Below, piece by piece: positions 33,780-41,320 of a stretch of 64,000 bases of DNA. A model generated the notes under the pieces. The model was not told where the DNA came from, searched no databases, and saw only the letters and a list, made by a program, of their open reading frames with translations. This DNA comes from an uncultured Bacteroidia bacterium (lineage in GTDB: Bacteria > Bacteroidota > Bacteroidia > Bacteroidales > F082): assembly GCA_902802535.1 (NCBI GenBank), contig CADCML010000003.1:80272-144271 (forward strand), read 5' to 3'. Every line of letters starts with the position of its first letter. Within the stretch, counting starts at the first letter, position 1. The translations under genes and the position numbers were made by a program.

Positions 33780-33788
33780 TTATTTTTG
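33757..33788 (+). promoter_or_regulatory. Promoter of the second M24 peptidase gene
   Basis: TTG 33757-33759 inside the pepP tail, 21-base spacer, TATTTTTG 33781-33788 directly after the pepP stop. It leaves a leader of about 175 bases before ATG 33968. A 38-codon open frame (33814-33930) lies in that leader. Confidence 0.5.
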
Positions 33789-33967
33789 CAATTTAAACAA
33801 AACCAACAAAACAATGCAAAACTTCAACATTGAACGGATGCGGCTCGGCAACCGCCTCGACGCTGGAAAGGAGCCGGTTGGCGACTTTCCACGTGAGAAA
33901 AAAGTTTTGGAGGTTTTGCAGGTTTTGTGACCAAACAATTAACAACAACAAACAAATCAACAACAAT

Positions 33968-35389
33968 ATGTTCAACAAAGACGTTTACAGTGGCCGTCGC
34001 GCCACATTGAAAAAGATGATTCAGAAGGGCATCGCCTTCTTCCCGGCCAACAACGAAGCACCCTTCAACTACCCTGACAACACCTATATCTACCGTCAGG
34101 ACAGCAATTTCTCCTACTATTTCGGCCTCAACCACCCCGACTTGGTCGGCGTCATCGACTTTGAGACGGGCGAGGAAATCCTCTTCGGCGTGGAAGTCAC
34201 CATCGACGACGTGATTTGGTGCGGCCCCCTGCCCTCGCTGAAGGAACAGGGCGACTGCATCGGCATCACCGACTGCCGCGACTTCAATAAATTCGGCGAA
34301 TACATCCAACAGGCTTTGGCCAAAGGTCGCCAAATCCACATCCTGCCGACCTATCGCGCTGATACGAAGATTCAATGCTCCGAGTGGCTTGGATGCCAAA
34401 TTAATAAGGTGCAGGAATATGTCAGCCTCGAACTCATCAAGGCCGTCATCGCCATGCGCGAGGTGAAGAGCGACCTCGAAATCGCTGAGATGGAACGCGC
34501 TGCCAACACCGCCTATTACATGCACACCACAGCTATGAAGATGTGCAAGCCCGGCATGATTGAGCAAGAGATTGCCGGCGTGGTGGAAGGCCTCTCGCTG
34601 TCGGGCGGCGGCCCTGTGTCGTTCCCCGTCATTTTGAGTGTCGATGGTCAGACCTTGCACAACCACGGTCACCACAACGTGCTGAAGGAAGGCCGCATGA
34701 TGGTCTGCGACGCTGGTGCCGAAACGGAGAACTATTACGCCTCCGACTTCACCCGCACCACGCCCGTAGGCGGCGTGTTCAACCAACGCCAGCGCGAGAT
34801 CTACGAGATCGTATTGGCTGCCAACCAAGCCGTAGCCGAACAAACGCGCCCCTACATGCCTTACATGGTGATGCACACCCTCGCCTGCCGCACCTTGATT
34901 GAGGGTCTGAAAGGCGTCGGCCTTATGAAAGGTGACACCGAAGAAGCCCTGATGAACGGTGCCCATTGGCTGTTCATGCCTCACGGCCTCGGCCACATGC
35001 TCGGCATGGATGTGCACGACATGGAAGGCCTCGGCGAGACCTACGTGGGCTACGATGACATCACACCACGCTCCAAAAAACTGGGCTTCAGCGGCTTGCG
35101 CTGTGGCAAGACCCTAAAACCGGGCTTCGTGGTCACCGACGAGCCTGGCATCTACTTCATCCCGACCCTCATCGACATGTGGAAAGCCGAAGGCAAGTTC
35201 AAGGAGTTCATCAACTACGACAAGTTGGAGACTTACAAGGACTTCGGTGGCATCCGCATCGAGGACGACCTGCTCATCACCGCCGACGGCAACCGCATCC
35301 TTGGCAGACCGATTCCCAAGACCGTCTCAGAGGTCGAGGAGATATGCGCCCAAGGGCGGGAATGGATTAAGATGACGGGAATGTATTGA
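33968..35389 (+). CDS. M24 family Xaa-Pro peptidase
   Basis: A 473-residue second M24 peptidase. The catalytic half again shows the five ligands: MMVCDAGAETENYYASDFTRT (two aspartates), MPHGLGHMLGMDVHDMEG (histidine), VTDEPGIYFIP and GGIRIEDDLLITADG (glutamates). The N-terminal domain (SGRRATLKKMIQKGIAFFPANNEAPFNY) differs from pepP, so it is likely an aminopeptidase P or prolidase with another preference. ATG 33968 (MFNKDVYSGRR) is favoured by the canonical N-terminus. The gene ends at a symmetric palindrome that can stop transcription from both sides. Confidence 0.92.
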   Translation: MFNKDVYSGRRATLKKMIQKGIAFFPANNEAPFNYPDNTYIYRQDSNFSYYFGLNHPDLVGVIDFETGEEILFGVEVTIDDVIWCGPLPSLKEQGDCIGITDCRDFNKFGEYIQQALAKGRQIHILPTYRADTKIQCSEWLGCQINKVQEYVSLELIKAVIAMREVKSDLEIAEMERAANTAYYMHTTAMKMCKPGMIEQEIAGVVEGLSLSGGGPVSFPVILSVDGQTLHNHGHHNVLKEGRMMVCDAGAETENYYASDFTRTTPVGGVFNQRQREIYEIVLAANQAVAEQTRPYMPYMVMHTLACRTLIEGLKGVGLMKGDTEEALMNGAHWLFMPHGLGHMLGMDVHDMEGLGETYVGYDDITPRSKKLGFSGLRCGKTLKPGFVVTDEPGIYFIPTLIDMWKAEGKFKEFINYDKLETYKDFGGIRIEDDLLITADGNRILGRPIPKTVSEVEEICAQGREWIKMTGMY

Positions 35390-35400
35390 TTATTTTTTCT

Positions 35401-35458
35401 CACGCAGAATCCGCAGAACCATGGGACAGTATTCTCAAGATTCTGCGGATTTTGCGTG
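35401..35458. terminator. Long palindrome between convergent genes (bidirectional terminator or repeat)
   Basis: CACGCAGAATCCGCAGAA (35401-35418) pairs with TTCTGCGGATTTTGCGTG (35441-35458), 18 bases with one mismatch and a 22-base loop. There is no strong T-run next to the stem, so it may be an interspersed repeat. Confidence 0.55.
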
Positions 35459-35466
35459 TAATAGAA

Positions 35467-37989
35467 TCAAAACTCCATCACCAACTTAACATTGACATAC
35501 CTCGGCGTCAAGTAATTCGGGGCGCCGTAGTAACGGTTGTCGATGTATTTCACCCAGTTGTAGGAAATCACATTCGGGATGTCCAAAAGGTTGAAGACAT
35601 CCACGCTGATGAACATGTTGCGAATGTAGCGCAGCGGATTGCCCTTGCTGAAACTGGTAGCTTCGCTGATGAGCTGCTTGCTGAAGCCGATGTCGACGCG
35701 GCGATAGGCAGGATAACGGCTCGAAGTGGAATAGAAATCGGAGTTGTTGTCGTTGACGGGCAGACCCAAGCCGAAGGTCAAGGTCATGTTGACGCGCCAC
35801 GTTGGGAAACCAGGGATGTAATCCTGGAAGAACAGCGAGAAATTGATCAACTGGTTGGACGGACGGTAATGCCAGCCCAAGGCTACGGTATCGGCCACTT
35901 GGTCGTCACTATGATTGTAGAACGGAAGCGTATCGCCATGAATACCCACCAAAAGATAATCACCGCGGATGTCTTCCCTTGCCCGCATGAACGAAAGGCT
36001 CGCCCAGCTGTCGATTCCCTTCACGAACTCACCATTCACCTTGAAATCGAGACCCGTGACATAAGCTCGCGCCGACTGGTCGGCATAATAGCGGATGCGC
36101 ACATTGTCGATGTCGTATGGAATAACATGGGTGTACCATTTGAAATACGCCTCCGTGGTCAGGATGAAAGGCCGATTGAAAGCACGGAACTTGAAGTCGT
36201 TGCCCGCCACAATCTGATACGACTGCTGCGCCTTGGCATCCTTGAAGAGGCTTCCATCGCGGTTGCGGATTTCGCGATAAAACGGCATTTGGCTATACAC
36301 GCCTCCCGAGAGCCGATAAACGGTTTCATTTTTCACATTCTCAGGCTTATAGGCAATACCTGCCCTTGGGCTGACATACACCTTTTTATTATAGCCCCAA
36401 TAACAGGCCCTCAAACCGCCCGTAATGACCAACTCGCCCTTTTCCTTAACAGGAATGGTCCAAGAGTTCTGCACAAAGCCATCCAAGTTGTTGATGGAAA
36501 GCACGTTGTTCGTTTTATGTATGAAGTCCATCCCGATTTCCGGCAACACTTCAGGATAGCCGCCAATCACATCGGGAACATGGGGCAGACTATAGCCCGC
36601 CGAGTCCATCATCTGCCATTCGTCCACCACGTCGTTGATTTCCTGATGTTGGAAACGGAGGCCCCACTTCAGCAGGCAGTTGTCGAAAGCATAAAGGCCT
36701 TTGTGGTCGAGGTTGTAGACTTGCGCGTAGAAGCCGTTACGGGCATGTTTGGTGAGTGTTCCCACCTCATGGTTTTCAATCACTTCGCCAAACTCCTCGG
36801 AACCGAATGACGTGTTGCGGATGCCGAAGAAATACTGTTCCCGTATGTCGAAAGTTTCGGTCTCGTAGGCCGAATAGGCAGAGGCTATCCATTTCAGGTT
36901 CAAGTCTTTATTGGGTTTGTAAGACAAAGTCAAGGCACCGAGACCCGTGGTATAGTCGTCGATTTCCTGACCGTCGAAATACACGTTCAGCTGCAACGGG
37001 AGGTCGATAGTGCCGAAGTTGATTTGCGCATTTTGGGGAATCAGCATGTAGCGGTTCTTGGAGTAATAGCCCAAAAACGACAGTCCCCATTCCTCATTGA
37101 ATTTAAAGTTGAACAAGGCTTGCGCATCGGTGAAGTTGGGCCTGTAGTCGCCCTTGGTGTTCATCATGCCGAGGGCCAAGGCCGTGTTTTTGTAGCGCGC
37201 CCCGACCAAATAGCTGAACTTTTCGTTTTTCGTCGCACCTTCCACATGGGCTTCGGCACCCAAAAGGCTCAGGTTCAAAGAAGCCGCAAACTCACGGGGA
37301 GTTTTGTATGTCACGTCGAGCACCGACGACATCTTGTCGCCATACTCGGCTGCAAAACCGCCTGCCGAAAACTCGATACTGTTGACCAACTGCGAGTTGA
37401 CGAAACTCAGTCCCTCCTGCTGCCCCGACCCAATCAGGAACGGACGATAGATTTCGATACCGTTCACGTAAATCAGGTTCTCGTCAAAATTGCCGCCACG
37501 CACTCGATACTGCGAACTCAACTCGTTGTTCGACACCACACCAGGCAAGGTTTTGATGAGGGTTTCCACTCCCCCACCCATCGAAGGCAACAAGGTCGCT
37601 TGTTTCGCATTGAGTCGCGTCAAGCTTGAAGCCTCGGTGGCACGGTCGCTGATGATGGCGTCGGGAAGTACCGTGGCGGATGATTTCAGCACCATATCCA
37701 ATTTCCGTTTCTCGCCACTTTTCAGGCGTACCGTGGCCTTCTGGGGTTCATAGCCGACGAACGAAAAATGGATGGTCCAGGTGGAATCTGACAAGAGCGA
37801 TAGTTCATAGTAACCTCGCGAGTTGGTCGTGTAGCCCACCAACAATTCGGGGACAACCACATTGACCATTTCGATGGGATGTCCCTGTTCGTCGATAACC
37901 TTGCCGTAGACCGTTGCCGTCGGCAGCTGCTGGGCCGAGGCAAAAAGGGTGAAGAACAACAACGCTGTGAGGATGAACTTTGCTCGCAT
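35467..37989 (-). CDS. TonB-dependent outer membrane receptor with N-terminal carboxypeptidase-regulatory-like domain
   Basis: An 840-residue outer membrane transporter. The signal peptide (MRAKFILTALLFFTLFASAQ) precedes a CarboxypepD_reg-like beta-sandwich (TATVYGKVIDEQGHPIEMVNVVV, TNSRGYYELSLL). The plug domain (LLPSMGGGVETLIKTLPGVVSNNELSSQYRVRGGNFDENLIYVNGIE) and a 22-strand-type barrel ending YVNVKLVMEF follow. It takes up a ligand across the outer membrane with TonB-ExbBD energy. No SusD partner is adjacent, so it is not a typical polysaccharide locus; the ligand is unknown. The frame runs to 38031, but ATG 37989 gives the signal peptide. Confidence 0.9.
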   Translation of the reverse strand: MRAKFILTALLFFTLFASAQQLPTATVYGKVIDEQGHPIEMVNVVVPELLVGYTTNSRGYYELSLLSDSTWTIHFSFVGYEPQKATVRLKSGEKRKLDMVLKSSATVLPDAIISDRATEASSLTRLNAKQATLLPSMGGGVETLIKTLPGVVSNNELSSQYRVRGGNFDENLIYVNGIEIYRPFLIGSGQQEGLSFVNSQLVNSIEFSAGGFAAEYGDKMSSVLDVTYKTPREFAASLNLSLLGAEAHVEGATKNEKFSYLVGARYKNTALALGMMNTKGDYRPNFTDAQALFNFKFNEEWGLSFLGYYSKNRYMLIPQNAQINFGTIDLPLQLNVYFDGQEIDDYTTGLGALTLSYKPNKDLNLKWIASAYSAYETETFDIREQYFFGIRNTSFGSEEFGEVIENHEVGTLTKHARNGFYAQVYNLDHKGLYAFDNCLLKWGLRFQHQEINDVVDEWQMMDSAGYSLPHVPDVIGGYPEVLPEIGMDFIHKTNNVLSINNLDGFVQNSWTIPVKEKGELVITGGLRACYWGYNKKVYVSPRAGIAYKPENVKNETVYRLSGGVYSQMPFYREIRNRDGSLFKDAKAQQSYQIVAGNDFKFRAFNRPFILTTEAYFKWYTHVIPYDIDNVRIRYYADQSARAYVTGLDFKVNGEFVKGIDSWASLSFMRAREDIRGDYLLVGIHGDTLPFYNHSDDQVADTVALGWHYRPSNQLINFSLFFQDYIPGFPTWRVNMTLTFGLGLPVNDNNSDFYSTSSRYPAYRRVDIGFSKQLISEATSFSKGNPLRYIRNMFISVDVFNLLDIPNVISYNWVKYIDNRYYGAPNYLTPRYVNVKLVMEF

Positions 37990-38057
37990 GAAAGGATAAC
38001 TGAAAATGTCTGAAAATATTATCTGTCCCACCCGATTTGGGGCAATTCAAACAAAAA

Positions 38058-38082
38058 AGCCGCTGCGCAAGGCACAGCAGCT
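38058..38082 (-). terminator. rpmB terminator
   Basis: On the minus strand AGCTGCTG (38082-38075) and CAGCGGCT (38065-38058) form a stem followed by a T-run. It separates rpmB from the TonB receptor downstream. Confidence 0.7.
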
Positions 38083-38108
38083 CTATTATGGTTCACATCG
38101 GCAATGGA

Positions 38109-38351
38109 TTACCAACGTTCAAGGTTACCCTTTGCAGAAGCATCCAAGATGGCTTGATAGATGCCCTTCTTGTTGATGGTACGCATGCCGGCAGCCGAAA
38201 CCTTCAGCACAATCCATTCATCCCATTCCGGAACATAGAACTTCTTGATTTTCAAATTCGGCTCGAATGTTCTCTTGGTCTTCTTGTTGGAGTGAGAAAC
38301 ATGGTTACCGTGCATGACCTTTTTTCCTGTAATTTGACAAACTTTTGACAT
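38109..38351 (-). CDS. rpmB: 50S ribosomal protein bL28
   Basis: An 80-residue ribosomal protein. MSKVCQITGKKVMHGNHVSHSNKKTKR is the conserved bL28 N-terminus, followed by NLKIKKFYVPEWDEWIVLKVSAAGMRTINKKGI. It is part of the large ribosomal subunit. In many Bacteroidetes rpmB is followed by rpmG and a small DUF4295 gene; here neither is present and a terminator ends the transcript directly. Near-certain. Confidence 0.96.
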   Translation of the reverse strand: MSKVCQITGKKVMHGNHVSHSNKKTKRTFEPNLKIKKFYVPEWDEWIVLKVSAAGMRTINKKGIYQAILDASAKGNLERW

Positions 38352-38471
38352 GACTCTTTATCCTTTATTATTTACACTTGTCTTTTTCTAATGGGCTGCA
38401 AAAATACACAAAATTTCGTTTCGCAAACCTTTTCGTGAAAAAATGTGTCAAAAAAAAGTGCTTTTCAATCC

Positions 38472-39380
38472 TCAGTTCTTCACATGCACATCCACCTGCG
38501 GGAACGGGAAATGAAGTCCTTCCTCTGGGAAAGTCTTGTAAACCAATTCGTTCATCCTGAAAAACACTGCCCAATAGTCTTCGGGCTTCACCCTCGCACG
38601 AACAGTAATGTCGATGGAGTTGTCGCTCATTTTGATGAGTTCAATAATGGGTGCAGGCTCTTTCAGGATGCGTGCATCGGCGTCGCAAAGGCGTTGCAGC
38701 ACGGCCTTGGCCTGGTCGTAGTCGTCGCCGTAAGAAATGGAAAACACCCAGTCCAGACGGCGGTCGGTTTCCTTGTTGAAGTTGGTGACGGGTCCTGTAG
38801 AGAGCGCACCGTTGGGTAAGATAACCGTCTTATTGTCAGGGGTTAGGATATGCGTACTGAAAATCTGAATCGAGTTGACCCGACCCTCATAGCCTTGTGC
38901 CGCAATAAAATCGCCCACCTTGAAAGGCTTGAACAGCATGATCATCACGCCGCCCGCAAAATTCTGCAAGGTGCCGCTCAACGCCATGCCGATGGCCAAT
39001 CCCGCCGAAGCCAACAACGCCACCAACGAACTGGTGTTGATGCCCAAAATGCCGACGATGGCCAAAATGAGGAAGAAGGTCAACAGCACCGAAACAAGGC
39101 TCATTACAAAAGAATTGAGCGAAGGGTCGGTGTTGCCGCGCAGCAACACTTTCGTCAAGCCCTTCTTAATCAGCTTAATGACCCAACGGCCCAAAATCAG
39201 CACCACGATGGCCGCCACCAGCTTGATGCCAAACGGGACAAGGTATTCCTTCACCAAATCCGGAAGCCAGTCCGACACTGGCGAGGTGGCCAGTTTCTTT
39301 ACGCCTTCCACCATCGAATTGACTGCGGTAGTGTCCTGAATGTTCTCTGCTACTTGCTCAACAAGGGTATCGTTTTCCAT
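38472..39380 (-). CDS. MscS-family mechanosensitive channel
   Basis: A 302-residue inner-membrane channel. After a ~55-residue N-terminus come three transmembrane segments: FGIKLVAAIVVLILGRWVI, MSLVSVLLTFFLILAIVGIL and the pore helix SLVALLASAGLAIGMALSGTLQNFAGGVMIM, whose alanine/glycine packing is the MscS hallmark. KPFKVGDFIAAQGYEGRVNSI begins the beta domain. It releases solutes when membrane tension rises. ATG 39380 is chosen since the promoter at 39402-39409 lies just upstream, excluding the longer frame to 39404. Confidence 0.92.
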   Translation of the reverse strand: MENDTLVEQVAENIQDTTAVNSMVEGVKKLATSPVSDWLPDLVKEYLVPFGIKLVAAIVVLILGRWVIKLIKKGLTKVLLRGNTDPSLNSFVMSLVSVLLTFFLILAIVGILGINTSSLVALLASAGLAIGMALSGTLQNFAGGVMIMLFKPFKVGDFIAAQGYEGRVNSIQIFSTHILTPDNKTVILPNGALSTGPVTNFNKETDRRLDWVFSISYGDDYDQAKAVLQRLCDADARILKEPAPIIELIKMSDNSIDITVRARVKPEDYWAVFFRMNELVYKTFPEEGLHFPFPQVDVHVKN

Positions 39381-39401
39381 ATTTCCAAAAAATTTCGGGT
39401 G

Positions 39402-39409
39402 CAAAGGTA
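39402..39409 (-). promoter_or_regulatory. Promoter -7 element of the MscS gene
   Basis: The minus strand reads TACCTTTG, 22 bases before ATG 39380. Confidence 0.5.
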
Positions 39410-39454
39410 AGCATTATTCATTTATTATGTAATTTAGCACCCCAAATTCGTATT

Positions 39455-40051
39455 ATGAACCTTGACAAAATAAAATCCTACTGCAATGACCCAAAAAACC
39501 GCAGCACGGTCAATGTTGGGTTGTTTATCTTGTTGATAGTCAGCTCTCATTTTCTCTATTTAGGATGGCAGGCGTTGGATTACTGGCCCGTCGGAAAGCT
39601 GGTTCACAAGCTGATGGTCTGGTCAGTCGATTTGGTCTACAGCCAATCTTGTTGGATGTTGGAGCACGTTTTCCGCATCGACATCACCACCATCACATCG
39701 AAACGACTCATCACCACGCTTAACAACGAAGGCGGCTGGGCTCGGGTCATCATCGCGCCCGAATGTGCCAGCCTGAAACAATGGATGCACTGGCTCTTCT
39801 TAATGATTCTTTTCCCCGGTCCGTGGAAGCACAAACTGTGGTACATCCCCGCCGGATTGGTCATCATCGAATGGACCAATGTCATCCGCATTTGCGGCGT
39901 GCTGATGATGCAAATTCCGTGGCCAGGCTCTTTCCACCTCGCGCACGACTATATATTTAAGGTGTTTTTCTACCTTGTCATCTTCCTCATGTGGATGCTC
40001 TGGGTGGAGAAATTCTACAATCCGTCATTAAAAGCCAAGCAACATGAATAA
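39455..40051 (+). CDS. Lone exosortase/archaeosortase-family protein
   Basis: A 198-residue integral membrane protein with about five transmembrane segments and the exosortase catalytic set. Cys104 lies in APECASLKQWMHW, Arg145 in NVIRICGVLM, and His161/His164 in FHLAHDYIFK at the final loop. Exosortases are membrane cysteine proteases-transpeptidases that process C-terminal sorting tails. The size resembles the compact Bacteroidetes types (XrtF/XrtX-like) that lack the extra domain of EpsH. No PEP-CTERM-like target protein, polysaccharide cluster or partner regulator is visible nearby. The stop overlaps the ROK gene start by eight bases, implying co-translation with a sugar kinase. Confidence 0.82.
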   Translation: MNLDKIKSYCNDPKNRSTVNVGLFILLIVSSHFLYLGWQALDYWPVGKLVHKLMVWSVDLVYSQSCWMLEHVFRIDITTITSKRLITTLNNEGGWARVIIAPECASLKQWMHWLFLMILFPGPWKHKLWYIPAGLVIIEWTNVIRICGVLMMQIPWPGSFHLAHDYIFKVFFYLVIFLMWMLWVEKFYNPSLKAKQHE

Positions 40052-41135
40052 CAGTCCTATCATCCTCATCCTCGATGCCGGCGGCACGGGGTTCAAGTTC
40101 TCAGCCGTGCAAGACGCCCGCGAAATCATCGAGCCTTTCACCATTCCTTCGGCGGCATCCACCTTGGAAGAGGTGCTGCAAAAGCTCATCACGGGCTTTC
40201 ACGAATGCGAAAAACGTTGTGGCGCCAAGGCCGAAGCCATCAGTTTCTGCTTCCCGGGTCCCGCTGACTATCCCAACGGCATCATAGGCGACCTGCCCAA
40301 CCTGCCCACTTTCCGTGGCGGCATCCCACTGAAGCAAATGCTTGAGAATGAATTTCATGTGCCTGTTTTCATCAATAACGATGGTGACCTATTCGTCTAC
40401 GGCGAGGCCCTCGGTGGACTTCTACCCGAGGTAAACCGCATCCTTGAGGAGCGAGGCAACCCGAAACGTTACAAGAATCTTTTCGGCGTGACGCTCGGCA
40501 CGGGCTTTGGCGGCGGCATCGTCATTGATAAAGTGCTGCTCAACGGCGACAACTCGGCCGGCGGCGAGATTTGGTGCTCGCGCAACTGCCTCTATCCCGA
40601 CGCCATCGCTGAGGACAGCGTCAGCATTCGCGCCGTGCGTCGTGTCTACGCCCGCGAGGCCGGCATCGCCTTCGACGAGGCACCACAGCCTTACGACATC
40701 TTCCGCATCGCGCAAGGCGAGCAACAAGGCAACAAGGAAGCTGCCCTAAAAGCTTGGGACGAACTGACTACCGTGTTGGCCGACGTCATCGGCAACGGTC
40801 TGCGTTGCACCGACGGCCTTGTGGTTATCGGTGGCGGACTGTCGGGCGCATGGCCAGTTTTCATGCCTATGCTCGTCAGCAAACTCAACGAGCCTTACCG
40901 CGCCAACGGCAACGTCATCCCGCGCATGGAAACCGAGGCCTTCAACCTGATGGACCCCAAGGACATTGAGAGGTTCACCGCCAAGTCGGGCAAGATGGTG
41001 AAGGTGCCGTTCAGCGACCAAGAGGTGTGGTACGACCCCTCGAAACGCGTCGGCATTGGCATCACCAAACTCGGAACGTCATCGGCAGTGGCCGTCGGAG
41101 CGTATGCTTTCGCGATGGAGCAGCTGAAGAAATAG
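40044..41135 (+). CDS. ROK family kinase/regulator-like protein
   Basis: A 363-residue ROK protein. The phosphate-binding loop LDAGGTGFKFSAV opens the actin-like fold; GVTLGTGFGGGIVIDKVLLNG and VIGGGLSGAWPVF are the other nucleotide-site segments. The usual CxCGxxGCxE zinc motif of bacterial ROK kinases is absent; here the region reads GGEIWCSRNCLYPDAIAED. There is no DNA-binding N-terminus, so it is an enzyme rather than a repressor. It probably phosphorylates a sugar such as glucose or an amino sugar. It overlaps the exosortase gene upstream and ends before a small terminator. Confidence 0.85.
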   Translation: MNNSPIILILDAGGTGFKFSAVQDAREIIEPFTIPSAASTLEEVLQKLITGFHECEKRCGAKAEAISFCFPGPADYPNGIIGDLPNLPTFRGGIPLKQMLENEFHVPVFINNDGDLFVYGEALGGLLPEVNRILEERGNPKRYKNLFGVTLGTGFGGGIVIDKVLLNGDNSAGGEIWCSRNCLYPDAIAEDSVSIRAVRRVYAREAGIAFDEAPQPYDIFRIAQGEQQGNKEAALKAWDELTTVLADVIGNGLRCTDGLVVIGGGLSGAWPVFMPMLVSKLNEPYRANGNVIPRMETEAFNLMDPKDIERFTAKSGKMVKVPFSDQEVWYDPSKRVGIGITKLGTSSAVAVGAYAFAMEQLKK

Positions 41136-41178
41136 CCTCTATCCCCTATCTTTTTGACTATCAAAACGGGAAAATTTA

Positions 41179-41195
41179 TCAACACCCTCTGTTGA
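41179..41195. promoter_or_regulatory. Inverted repeat upstream of nrdJ
   Basis: TCAACA (41179-41184), five bases, TGTTGA (41190-41195). The left arm forms part of TTATCAACA, which also occurs at 41310-41318 and resembles a DnaA box variant. It is the only obvious operator-like site before the ribonucleotide reductase gene. Confidence 0.3.
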
Positions 41196-41200
41196 AAAAT

Positions 41201-41223
41201 AAACGCCCAAAAAAGCGTTTTTT
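41201..41223 (+). terminator. Terminator after the ROK gene
   Basis: AAACGC (41201-41206), loop of eight, GCGTTT (41215-41220), then TTT. Short but has the expected T-run. Confidence 0.5.
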
Positions 41224-41320
41224 CACGGCGGGATATGCTCTTCTTTCCTATCTTCGCATACTGATTTCAAACTGAAAACGAGCATTTTGCTTTTGCTTTA
41301 ATACCTTAATTATCAACAAA

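Noticed and set aside
35467-37989. SusC of a polysaccharide utilisation locus
   Set aside because: No SusD gene, glycoside hydrolase or sensor is adjacent, and the protein is shorter than typical SusC.
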